From: Hypericum androsaemum
Taxonomy: Eukaryota > Streptophyta > Magnoliopsida > Malpighiales > Hypericaceae
Assembly: GCA_963995505.1 (NCBI GenBank)
Contig: OZ023195.1
Span: 434,001-498,000 of the forward strand
Length of the DNA: 64,000 nucleotides
Reading direction: 5' to 3'
The first letter of the stretch is position 1; every line of letters begins with the position of its first letter. Shown in pieces: positions 22,961 through 33,300 of this stretch. Position numbers and translations under genes: made by a program. Under the pieces are notes generated by a model. The model searched no databases. It was given only the letters and a program-made list of their open reading frames with translations, and had not been told where the DNA came from.

Positions 22961-24155
22961 TTATGAAAAGCCCCCTAATCAGCGCCTCAGTGATGGCTCA
23001 TGGCCAGCCTATATAACATGAAAATGAAGATGTTAGATTTCAAAATGGGGACATATCGCAGTAGAATTCGAGGCTCATTACAGAAGCATGAACAAGAGAG
23101 CTAAATCAGAAGTTCCTACAAAAAGAAATAACCCGAGTAAGAAAGACCCTTTTATCTCCCAAGCAGTCATAAGCTTGCTAATCTATCTTCCAACCAAGCC
23201 GATAATGAATTGATGAACAAGGAAAAGAGCAAAAACTCTTATTTCCAGCTGATACTACGCAATCATTTGATTGAACCTAGCAAGAAGCAATAGCTGACAA
23301 CCAAAATCTAGAAGAACTTAAAACATACCAAACCAACAAACATGAAATAATACTACTCCATACCAACCATAAGTCCGGCACACAATAGTAAGCAAAAACA
23401 AAGGAACATGGCCGGAGTTTCCATAATCGCCTGGAGCAAGAAGCATGATAGAAACAACAAAGCCTTCCAGGTGAAGCAAAGCAAATACTCGGGAACCAAA
23501 AGAACAGTTGTTGTAGAAAAGTTAGAGAGAGGTACGGGTCTTGCCTCATGAAAATAAACAAAGGGTGCTGTTCTTGGCCTGCAGTGTACTAGTAAATCCA
23601 TGATGTAAGATGACAGAAGGTAGCATGTCCAGAAACACAAGCAATCAAGCCACCTCAAGATCTGTGATTTCTTTGTTCGGAAAATAAAGAAGAAAACCTT
23701 GATTTTCATCAAAACGTTCCTGGACAAGAGGAAACATACTTAAGATCTGTGAAAGCGAAGTACTTGCACGTCCAGAAGATTGAAATCCTACCAACGAGAG
23801 CAGTAAGAGAATCGGCAACATGTACCAACATCAGACCCTGAGTAGATCGATTTGTTGCAGGATGAATAAAAGTGTTGGTGAAAAAGCTGGATCGAAGAAT
23901 TCAGGGAAAAGATGTCAGTAGAAAACAAAATAATACCGGAACATTATTAGTTGAAGGCCATTGACAACTATGAAGGTGAACAGAAGCAAGTCTCAACAAA
24001 TAATAAGAGTGACAAATCAGAATCTTTATTTTGTTCTTTAAATCACCAACCCTAAACACCGGGTAAAAAAGAGGACCAACCAAGAAGTTATCAAGGCATA
24101 TCTACTGTAACATGAAGCCGCAGGCTTATCCAGTGCTCACCATGTACAACAACAG
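22961..24155. other. 3' flank of the PPR gene
   Basis: Lies downstream of the PPR stop codon on the minus strand and probably contains its 3' UTR. Minus-strand frames at 23277-23727 are rich in Cys, Phe and Leu, overlap one another and show no domain. No other feature is seen. Confidence 0.45.
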
Positions 24156-26840
24156 TCAACTAGCCCTTGCAGCATGCTGTGCTTTGGCCAATTCTTTCAG
24201 AACGGCCCCAACAATGGCTGCTTGCTCCAGGCATTCAGCCTTATGAAGCACATTTAGAAGTACAAAACAGGTTTTGGTGCGAATGCTACAACCTTTCAAC
24301 CGACATTCCTCGAAAAGTTTGTATGCATCCATTGCTCTATTTGCATTGCTAAGCCCTTCTATCATACAATTAAAAGTAGCAGCATCAGGCTTTTGGCCAC
24401 TTTCCTTGAGTCTCTCAAACAGCTTATTGGCTTCTGCAATATTACCAGCCTTTGCAAGTCCAGAGATCATGGTTGTGTATGTTATTGTATTAGGTTTCAA
24501 CCCGAGCTTTTGCATCTCTTGCCAAAATACAAAGGCCTTGTTGAACTTTCTAACTCTACAAAGACCATTTATAATAATGCTATAAGTTAAATGATTGGGA
24601 CAGCAACCCATATCTTTCATGAAATTAAATCCTATAAGGGCTTCATTAACTTCTTCTGCTTTCACGAGAGCATCAAGCAGGCAATTCCATGTATATACAT
24701 TAGGCGTTAAACCTTTCTGCCATAATGCTTCCATCATCAGATATGCTTCATCAATCCTACCAACTTTTCCAAACCCATCAATAAGGCTATTGAAGATAAC
24801 AACATTTAGCTCTATGCCATTGGCCTTTGCCTCTTCGTAAAGCATGAATGCTTCGTCAAGCCTGTCAATTTTAGCAAGCCCGTCAATGACAGAGCCATAA
24901 GTCACAACAGTGGGATGGAGACCTTTTGTCTTCATTTCCTCCAGCAGTTGATATGCCTTTTCAACCTTTCCTGACTTACAAAACCCATCAATAACAGTGT
25001 TGTAGGCTCGGGTATCTAATATACAGCCTTGTTCCTTCATAGCATGGAACAGCTCATATGTTTCCTGGGGAAAACCAGCTTTTATAAGGCCGTGAATAAG
25101 GATCGAATAGCTTCCCACATCTGGTAGAAATCCCCAAGTTTTTATTTCCCCAAACAAAGCCCTGCCTTTATCAGTCTCGCCAACTTTAAAGACGCAATCC
25201 ATGTAAGTGTTCAGGAGCATAAGATCAGGATGACAACCCCTTTGGATCATCTCTTTGTAAATCTTGTGACCATCCATCTTCCTCCCACAACTGAAAAAGT
25301 TCCTAATGAGGGATGTGTATGCAACCACACTTGGAGTTTTACCAGTATCCAACATTTGTTCATAAAGCCTGTAGGCATCATCCACCCTACCGTTTTTTCC
25401 CAAACCATCTATTAGTGAACAAAATGTCACCTCGTCAGGGGAGCAAACTTTATGATCCATTCCTTGAAAGATTGAGCAAGCTTCATCAAGTTTTTTAGCT
25501 TTGCAAAGTCTATCAATCATTATGTTCAGAGTGAAGACATTAGGAAACAGACCAGCTTGTTGCATGGCATCGCGTACCTCGAAAGCAGCATCAACATTTC
25601 CCGCTCGGCAAAGCATATCTATCAAAATGTTATACGTTGGAAGATTGGGCATGACATCTTTCTTCATCTCGTTGAAAACATGTAATGCCTCGTCAAGTCT
25701 TCCCTTTTTCCCAAGGCATGTGATAATACTATTGTAAGCAATGATGCTAGGTATGGACCCCTTTGATTTTTGCCTCTCGAGTAAACTATACGCTGCATCG
25801 AACATTCCAGCAGATCCATACCCCATGATCATGGTGTTATAAGCATAGGCACAAGGGACACTTCTGTTCTGCTCCATCTGCTCAAAAATATCCACAGCTT
25901 CCTCCAATCTATTAGCTTTACACAGAACACCAATCATACTAGTGTAAGTCACATCATCAGGAACTATACCGTGTGCTTTCATCTCATGAAAGAACTTCCA
26001 AGCCAAATCAACTTTACCTACCTTCCCAAAACAGTCGATGCAGACATTATAAAGAACAATGTCAGCCTCAAAAGCCCTGCTCTTCATCTCATCCAACAAG
26101 GATAAAGCAGCATCCAGTCGTCCATCTCTAGCAAACTCACGAATGAGAGTCGTAAACAAATGCACATTCACTTCATAACCAAGCTCCTGCATCTGATGGA
26201 ACAACATGAGCATCATATCCGACTCGTGTTTTGCTGCAAGTGCACCAATCAGAGTTGTGTACGCACAAAACGCCGGCCGAAATTTGAACTTCCTCATGGT
26301 TTGAATGAAATCGAAAGCATCCTTGACCTTGTGGGACCTGACGCAGCTGGCAACAAGCTCAGCAGATGTATTATAGTAAGGTCCAAACCCTGCAACGCTC
26401 ATTTCTCCAAGCACTTGCTCAATACAATCAAGCTTGTTGGCCCTCGCCATTACCATGAGAAGCGAGTTGTAGGCCTCGGGGCAATGTGCTTGCCCGGTAA
26501 CCCTCTCAACCCACCTGAAATAATTAACCGCTTGATCAGCATCCCTCAACTTCCTCAAGACGCCACTAACCAGCTCCGGCTGAGGATTGTCACTCACACT
26601 GGAGAGAGCATTCTCAGCGGCAGGCCCCCAACCCGCACCACCCAGAACGCGACACACGTCATCGATCTTGTGTCTAACACCATTGCCCAGTCCGAGATCC
26701 CCCCGGCCGGATCCATTATTGAAGCTTGGAGGTCCATTACTCAAGGATGAGAACTTCTTTAGTTCAATTACCCTACCAAGACCCCACCCTGAAATGACTG
26801 CTGGACCTCCAAAAGGGTTTCCAAGATTAAAACTTTTCAA
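24156..26840 (-). CDS. P-class pentatricopeptide repeat protein (At3g06920-like)
   Basis: An 894-residue intronless protein made of about 20 repeats of 35 residues, running from about residue 150 to the end. Typical units are VTYTSMIGVLCKANRLEEAV, PTYNILIDMLCRAGNVDAAF and VVIFNSLIDGFGKVGRIDEA. There is no E, DYW or SMR extension, so it is P-class. Such proteins bind specific RNAs in mitochondria or plastids and affect stability, splicing or translation. Residues 1-40 are low in acidic residues with Lys, Arg and Ser (VIELKKFSSLSNG), compatible with an organelle transit peptide. Overall layout and length match my memory of Arabidopsis At3g06920 (about 870 residues). The reading frame is unbroken. 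Which organelle and which RNA cannot be told from sequence alone. Confidence 0.95.
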   Translation of the reverse strand: MKSFNLGNPFGGPAVISGWGLGRVIELKKFSSLSNGPPSFNNGSGRGDLGLGNGVRHKIDDVCRVLGGAGWGPAAENALSSVSDNPQPELVSGVLRKLRDADQAVNYFRWVERVTGQAHCPEAYNSLLMVMARANKLDCIEQVLGEMSVAGFGPYYNTSAELVASCVRSHKVKDAFDFIQTMRKFKFRPAFCAYTTLIGALAAKHESDMMLMLFHQMQELGYEVNVHLFTTLIREFARDGRLDAALSLLDEMKSRAFEADIVLYNVCIDCFGKVGKVDLAWKFFHEMKAHGIVPDDVTYTSMIGVLCKANRLEEAVDIFEQMEQNRSVPCAYAYNTMIMGYGSAGMFDAAYSLLERQKSKGSIPSIIAYNSIITCLGKKGRLDEALHVFNEMKKDVMPNLPTYNILIDMLCRAGNVDAAFEVRDAMQQAGLFPNVFTLNIMIDRLCKAKKLDEACSIFQGMDHKVCSPDEVTFCSLIDGLGKNGRVDDAYRLYEQMLDTGKTPSVVAYTSLIRNFFSCGRKMDGHKIYKEMIQRGCHPDLMLLNTYMDCVFKVGETDKGRALFGEIKTWGFLPDVGSYSILIHGLIKAGFPQETYELFHAMKEQGCILDTRAYNTVIDGFCKSGKVEKAYQLLEEMKTKGLHPTVVTYGSVIDGLAKIDRLDEAFMLYEEAKANGIELNVVIFNSLIDGFGKVGRIDEAYLMMEALWQKGLTPNVYTWNCLLDALVKAEEVNEALIGFNFMKDMGCCPNHLTYSIIINGLCRVRKFNKAFVFWQEMQKLGLKPNTITYTTMISGLAKAGNIAEANKLFERLKESGQKPDAATFNCMIEGLSNANRAMDAYKLFEECRLKGCSIRTKTCFVLLNVLHKAECLEQAAIVGAVLKELAKAQHAARAS

Positions 26841-26969
26841 TGACCCAAAAATATCAACAGAAATTGCAAAAAATCAAATCAAATCTGCAAACAATTAATT
26901 AAAGAAGCAATCTTTTCTATACCTGGCTTCCTCAGAAACATCCTTATCGTATGAGTACGTCGCCTAAAT

Positions 26970-27131
26970 TGAATTGGGCCCGCAGGATCTTCGAATTTGG
27001 TTGCTGGGAAGTAGTAGGTAGGTTGCTATTCGGTTTAGGGTTGAAGTTGGAAGGGCGGGGAATTTTCTGGAATTGTGAATTTTGCGGGAAAAATTGGAAG
27101 CACTGGCACGAACTGGACCTTAAACCCTAAA
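26970..27131 (-). promoter_or_regulatory. Promoter elements of the PPR gene: site II and telo-boxes
   Basis: Upstream of the PPR start, TGGGCCC lies at about 26975-26981 (palindromic GGGCCC, a site II-type TGGGCY motif). TTTAGGG lies at 27034-27040 and AAACCCTAA at 27122-27130 (telo-box in both orientations). These motifs are known together from plant genes for ribosome and organelle biogenesis. The positions are consistent with a promoter for the minus-strand gene. Confidence 0.5.
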
Positions 27132-28083
27132 ACACATTTTCACAACAACTAGAGAAATTCTGCCACGTCTATGAATTGAATTCCACTGGATTGGAAATTA
27201 AACACCGGAAGAATCCTTTAAAAAGCTAAAAGCGGGTTTTTTTTTTAAATGGATGTTTCATCGAACTGAAACACAGTTCTGTAATAGCACACTTGGAGGA
27301 GGAGAATGCATCTCTTTTCTATTAGACCCTTTGACGGATGTTCGTTGTGTTGGGATTTTTTTTTTTTGCAAGTATATTTTTATTAATGATAATGTCACAA
27401 TTAGTAGTGTACAATTTTTCTGTGGTTGTGATCATAGGCTTCACTAAAAGTCTATCGTAGTAAAATAGTGATACACCAAATTGAGATCGAATTGGAATGA
27501 TCATACGGAATAGTTACAATGCGTAACTTCATGTTTAGGTGTAATTAGGAGATATTTCGATTTAGGACATTTCGATATTTTTATAGGAGATATTTTTGGT
27601 TGTTGTCTTAGATAGCATCTATCATATCTGTTATGATACAATCTTTTTTTTTTTGCGCAATGTTATGATATAATCTACTTATAAAAAACTTCTTAAATTG
27701 ATAAATCATCGTATCGACTTTAAATACAAAATTGAATGTTGGTAGTTGATGGGGTTGTCGGAAAATGATTTCCCTGTCTGGGGTTGAGCGTTTTTGTGCT
27801 CCATGAAAACGCTCAAAATAGAGCGTTTTGCCCAAAAATGCTCTAGTTTGGGCATTTTTTGGTTCATCAGCCAAAACCAAAATCAGCTCATTCGAGCCGA
27901 GGTGAGCCGATTGAAAGGTAGAGCCAAGGAAAAAATATCCAATAAAAAAAACACACAATGCTCTTGTTGGGTATTGAACTCAAGACCTCCCATTTATTAC
28001 GAGAGCATTCTAACCAACCGAGCTCAAGAAGTTATTGACTTATTGCTTTATAATAAATACTATATTACATAGATACGAAATCC

Positions 28084-28916
28084 ACCTAAGTACGTATTTA
28101 TGTAAAAAATAATATATACCTAAGTACGTATTTATGTAACCTAAATAGGTATTTATGTAAAAAAATAATATATATGTAAATACGTATTTATGTAAAAAAT
28201 AATATATACATAAATATGTATTTATGTAAAAAATAATATACCTAAATATGTATTTATGTAAAAAATAATATATACCTAAATACGTATTTACATAAATACA
28301 TAAATGTGTAATAAATAATATATTAGATAAATATGTATTTACATAAATACATAAATGTGTAACAAATAATATATTATATAAATACCTATTTACATAAATA
28401 CATAAATGTGTAATAAATAATATATTACATAAATGTGTGATAAATAATATATTAGATAAATACGTATTTATATAAATACATAAATGTTAATAAATAATAT
28501 ATTAGATAAATACTTATTTACATAAATACATAAATGTGTAATAAATAATATATTAGATAAATACGTATTTACATAAATACATAAATGTTTAATAAATAAT
28601 ATATTAGATAAATACGTATTTACATAAATACATAAATGTTTAATAAATAATATATTAGATAAATACGTATTTACATAAATACATAAATATTTAATAAATA
28701 ATATATTAGATAAATATGTATTTACATTAAATGTTTAATAAATACTATATTAGATAAATACGTATTTTCATAAATACATAAATATTTAATAAATAATATA
28801 TTAGATAAATATGTATTTACATAAATACATAAATATTTAATAAATAATATATTAGATAAATACGTATTTACATAAATACATAAATATTTAATAAATAATA
28901 TATTAGATAAAGACGA
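28084..28916. repeat. AT-rich minisatellite array
   Basis: 28084-28290 holds about six units of about 34 bp (TAAGTACGTATTTATGTAAA, then an AATAATATAT run). From about 28290 to 28916 there are about 12 units near 51 bp (TAAATACGTATTTACATAAA, then a TACATAAATG, TAATAAATAATATATTAGA run). TAAATACGTATTTA within the unit is itself palindromic. There are no spacers of unique sequence. Confidence 0.9.
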
Positions 28917-28975
28917 TTTAGGTAGATTTCGTATCTATGTAATATAGTATTTATTATAAAGTAATAAGTCAATAT

Positions 28976-29047
28976 GTTCTTGAGTTCGGTTGGTTAGAAT
29001 GCTCTTGTAATAAATGGGAGGTTTGAGTTCAATACCCAACAAGAGCA
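28976..29047 (+). other. tRNA-like sequence in the right arm (mirror copy at 28031-27959, minus)
   Basis: The sequence has a tRNA-like order: TTCTTGAGTTCGGTTGGTTA (D-arm and A-box region), then GAATGCTC, then GAGTTCAATACC (T-arm, B-box), then CAAGAGCA, which can pair with the 5' CTTG. The region of the anticodon stem (GCTCTTGTAATAAATGGGAG) does not fold into a proper 5+7 stem-loop, so it is not a working tRNA. It resembles the tRNA-derived head of a SINE or a tRNA-derived promoter. Confidence 0.5.
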
Positions 29048-29063
29048 TTGTGTATTTTTTTTC

Positions 29064-30305
29064 CCTTTTGAAAGAAAAAAAACCCTTGTTGAATTTGTCC
29101 AAATGAGCCCCACCATTTGCGCCTGGATTAGGATGGAATGTATCAGCTTTTGTCGATCACGTACGACTGTTTCGAATACAATTCGATTCCTGTGATTCCA
29201 ATCATCTCTGGCTTTTAGTCTCCCTCTCGCTTCTCTACACAAACAATAACACATTGATTGATTGATGATTTTGGAACTTGGAGGAGAAAGAACTAGAAGG
29301 AGCTCTTGAAAACTCATCACTTACTAATTGTTTTGTATCCATGTTTTCCACTGATAGAATTGATGTTTGTGTTAGTTGTGATGCGTGGACAATTCTTCGT
29401 TGCTTGCGGGTTAAGCGCGATTAAATAACCAATTTTGCTGTTGCTTGCAATTAGGTTATGTGCTTTCCACACACACAAAATAGGTTATGTGCTATTTAGT
29501 GGTCTTAAATGTTCAAACAGTGATTAACGAATTTAATGCCTATGTTGGATTAGCCTTTGAATTTTTGTAAATCTAGTGGACTATAGAAGACATTAGAAAT
29601 AATAGACAATTTAATCAGCATCGTATTTTTTGTTTATAAAAAATCGTGTTAATCAGTGGCGAATCAAACGTTATTAGAGTGTTTAGGATGTAGTTGATGC
29701 GCGATAAAATATATAATTGACTTCGTATTCTAATTAACCTTAATTTTAACTAATTAATCGCATTAGGAACTATAGACAAGCCGACAGCCGAAGTTCCCAA
29801 TTTCGAAGGGAAGGCAAGAAGATCGGTCGATTTCAGTAGGTCACTCGAAATCTCAAATCCGCGTTGCCAGACGTCGGCGTGTCCGGCGTCGTTTTCTCAC
29901 TCACAACAACGCGGAAGTCTCGCGTCGCGTAGCCATTCGATTGAAGGAAGCATTTAAATTAGGAAAAAATAATCAAAAATTCATTATAATATAAAAATAG
30001 AAGTTTGGGTTGTTAATAAATTAGTCCCCGAATTTTAATTAAGTTGGGATAATTCTATATAAGTGCGGGTTTGTTTATAAAAAAAAAAAAATAGTATCCC
30101 TCTGTTGGTCTTTCCCCGTTAGTTAGTGAGTGAGTTACTAATTCTCCTTCCTTCCTTCCTTCCACTGAAGGCAACCAGACCTCCTCAATCCCGTTAGTCT
30201 AGGAAATATCAAATCCCTAGAACGGACGGAAGATCAGATCTCGGGTCGGAATATAAAAAAAAAGAAGAAGAAAGAATCAGATCGCGATCGGGCGGCGGAG
30301 GGAAG
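29064..30305. other. Spacer and 5' UTR of the AAPT gene
   Basis: A GC-richer patch at about 29770-29945 is unrecognised and may be a retroelement remnant. A run of CTTCC units occurs near 30147-30164, and a purine-rich leader just before the start codon at 30306. No other gene was seen. Confidence 0.45.
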
Positions 30306-33300
30306 ATGGGGTACATAGGGGGTCACGGGGTGGCGGCGCTGCACCGGTACAAGTACAGCGGGGTGGACCACTCGTACGTGGCCAAGTACGTCCTCCAGCC
30401 ATTCTGGAGCCGCTTCGTCCACTTCTTCCCACTCTGGATGCCGTCAGTACTTTCTTACTATCTCTCTCTCTCTAATCTGGCGTTGATTAGATTAATGAAA
30501 CTTAACTAATGGTGGTTGTTTGTGTGGTTGGGTTCGGGTTTCCCTGCAGGCCTAACATGGTAAACACCAGCTCACTCAGGTTAAACTCTGCGTCCGCTGT
30601 TTGTTTGTTTGTTTTAGCTTTGATTTGGTCTTTGTTTATTTGTAGATTACGCTCACCGGATTCATCTTCTTGGTTATCTCCGCTCTCCTCGGCTACGTGA
30701 GTTCCTTTTATTCGCCTCCCCTCCCCTCCCCTCCCCTCCCCTCCGTATGATGATGATGATGATGATGATTGTTCTCATTTGTTTCGGGTTTCGGGTTTCG
30801 GGTTTCGGTTTTTTGTTTTGTTTTTGTTTCGTATAGATTTATTCGCCTCGCCTGGACACCGCACCTCCTAGGTGGGTGAATTTCGCGCACGGGTTACTTC
30901 TCTTCTTGTATCAGGTTTGATTCCTTGCAGCTTCTTCCTCTTGTGTGATGCTCTTGTTTCTGTGCCTTTCGCTTACTTTTCTATGCTTAGACTTTTGATG
31001 CTGTTGATGGGAAGCAAGCTCGACGTACTAGCTCGTCCAGCCCTCTTGGGGAACTCTTCGATCATGGTGATTCAATTTCTCTACTTGTCATTTCGTGGTT
31101 GGTTGGTTACCCTTTGATTGGACCACCGGTTGCTGAAAATTATCTACTTTGGTGTTCCCATTAAATATTGCAGGTTGTGATGCACTTGCATGCGCGGTAT
31201 GGACGGACCTGACCGACCAAGTTCGATTAACTATAGCAGTTCTCTGTGTTGTATTGTTTTTGTTTTGACACCTCGCTGCTACATCTATTTTCCCAGTTTG
31301 AAGCCTTAGCTTTCAGCAGTACCGCTATGTGCGGAGGATATGCTTTTTGGTTCTGGGTTATTTCAGCTGTGCCTTTCTATCTTGCTACATGGGAGCAGTG
31401 AGTGGCCTTTTGTACCCGTTTGTCTAGGGTCTGCAATTTCAAGATCCAAGCTGTCTTTCATGTTGAGACCTGCTTTTGTTTTCTGCTGACATCTTTTACC
31501 CTGAATTCTTTGATTCAGCTTCTTCACCAACACTCTTATTCTGCCTGCGGTAAATGGACCCACTGAGGGTCTGATGTTGATATATTTGGCTCATTTTTTC
31601 ACCGCCCTTGTTGGTATGATCTCGATCTTCTGTACTCTTCTAGTCTTTAGGAAATGACATCTATCTTCTTCAGTTATCTCTTTTATTTTATTTTTTTCTC
31701 ATTTTCCATCTTCTCTTTGGCGCTCACTTCAGCATTTCCTTTTCTTTCTCTTAAGGCTCCGAGTGGTGGGCTCAGCAATTTGGGAAGTCATTGCCCTTTC
31801 TCAGTTGGTTGCCGATTGTGAGTGGTAAGATCAATTCCGGTTAGCATGTTGTGGAATGGCCTTATAAATTTTCTGCCTTCTGTTTCTCAATTGTGTTGTG
31901 AGGAGATTGATTCCTTCATCGTTATTCTTATCAATTCTCGTCTGAGCATAATGCTGTAAACCTCAGCTTTCTGCTAGAAAACTACTACTGTCTGTTCTTT
32001 TTGGATATTCTTCGTCGCAGAAGCATTCAGCACACCAGCTTTCATAGATCCTAAGTAATCACAGAGTGGAGTTTTCATTTTTCCTCTGACAAAGAAATTG
32101 TTTATGAATATTATGCTCTCTTCTTTCTTTTTCACTGATCTTGCAGTGGCTTAATTGCTTGTTTTGCTGAATGGACAGCCTTACTGTTATCTTCAATTAT
32201 GAACTTTCTTGTGCATTGCACTTTCTGAGAATTTAGACCTTGCCATTTGTGGTTCTGTTTCTAGAATGATAATTAAACTTGTCTAATTACTCCTTCCCTA
32301 CCATGATGCAAAAATTAGATGCCAACATTGTGACGGGAATCACTTCACTACCTTTCCCCTATTGTTTTCTGGTCTTTTTTATGGACTTTATCTATGTATT
32401 TGCTATTTCCTTCTTCTTATGTTCCTTTTTTTTCGTTACAGATTGTCCAACATACAAAGCTGTACTGTATTCAATGATTGCTTTCGCTGTTATACCGACT
32501 ATTGGATTCAAGTAAGTTTTATGTGTTATTTAACGTGTTTATGGTGTTTGTCCCACTTATTTCTTATCCATGAAAGAAGTACAGAGGATCAAGATTTCGG
32601 GATCGATATGATATCTAAGTTGCATTTACATACTGTTTGCAGTACCGCCAATGTCTACAAAGTTGTTCAGTCAAGAAAAGGCAATATGTTACTAGCTCTG
32701 GCGATGGTAATGCTGTCTTTCTTAACATTTCTTTCCTTACTGGTAGTGATGTTCTCATTTATCTTATGCTTTTCTTGCCAGCTTTACCCATTCATTGTGC
32801 TAATTGGAGGAGTCTTAGTGTGGTATGACTTTGTCAGTTCTGATTACTTATATTGTTTATTCGGTTGACCTTTTTGTCTTTTTGTACTCTTATTCACTTT
32901 TGCAATGCAGGGATTATCTCTCTCCATCTGATATACTCGTGAATTATCCTCACTTGGTTGTGCTGGGAACTGGACTTTCATTTGGGTTTCTTGTGGTAAG
33001 ATTAGCATGTTCGTGAGAGTTTACTTTTACAACATGCTATATAGGCTCTTTATCGTTGTGTTCCCTTCAACCACATAAATCAAGTGGGAAGCTACTGCTT
33101 AATGAATTTGATATTTTATGTGAGAAACAATGCTTCAATTATTTTACAGTGTAGTTCAAATTTTCCTGTTTTATAGTTTGTTGATGGTTTATCTACTTGG
33201 AACTGTATAGCTCTCATGAAACATGCTGTAGTTTGCTTGGTTTATCTGTGTAATTTATGAGCAGCTGTAACATTTCTTTGTTGTGCAATGCTCATTGAAG

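Larger units (their letters stand above)
27948..29063. mobile_element. Inverted-repeat element with tRNA-like arms and a minisatellite core
   Basis: The left arm (about 27948-28086) and right arm (about 28917-29063) are inverted copies roughly 140 bp long with only scattered mismatches. The core between them is AT-rich tandem repeat. Each arm contains a tRNA-like stretch with A-box-like and B-box-like sequences. The extreme ends are A-rich (AAAAAACACACAATGCTC) and T-rich (CATTGTGTATTTTTTTT). No clear target duplication could be read because of these A and T runs. It could be one MITE-like element or two SINE-like copies inserted head to head. Confidence 0.75.

Noticed and set aside
23277..23727. 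Cys/Phe-rich minus-strand frames downstream of the PPR gene
   Set aside because: Overlapping, no domain, likely 3' UTR sequence.
28084..28916. Regular repeats suggestive of a CRISPR array
   Set aside because: Eukaryotic sequence, no unique spacers, AT-only tandem units, no cas genes.
28994..29320. 108-codon minus-strand frame next to the minisatellite element
   Set aside because: Runs through the tRNA-like arm and A/T tracts; no protein signature.
32279..33016. Hydrophobic frames inside the AAPT gene
   Set aside because: They read through introns; only the parts matching exons 10-13 are real.
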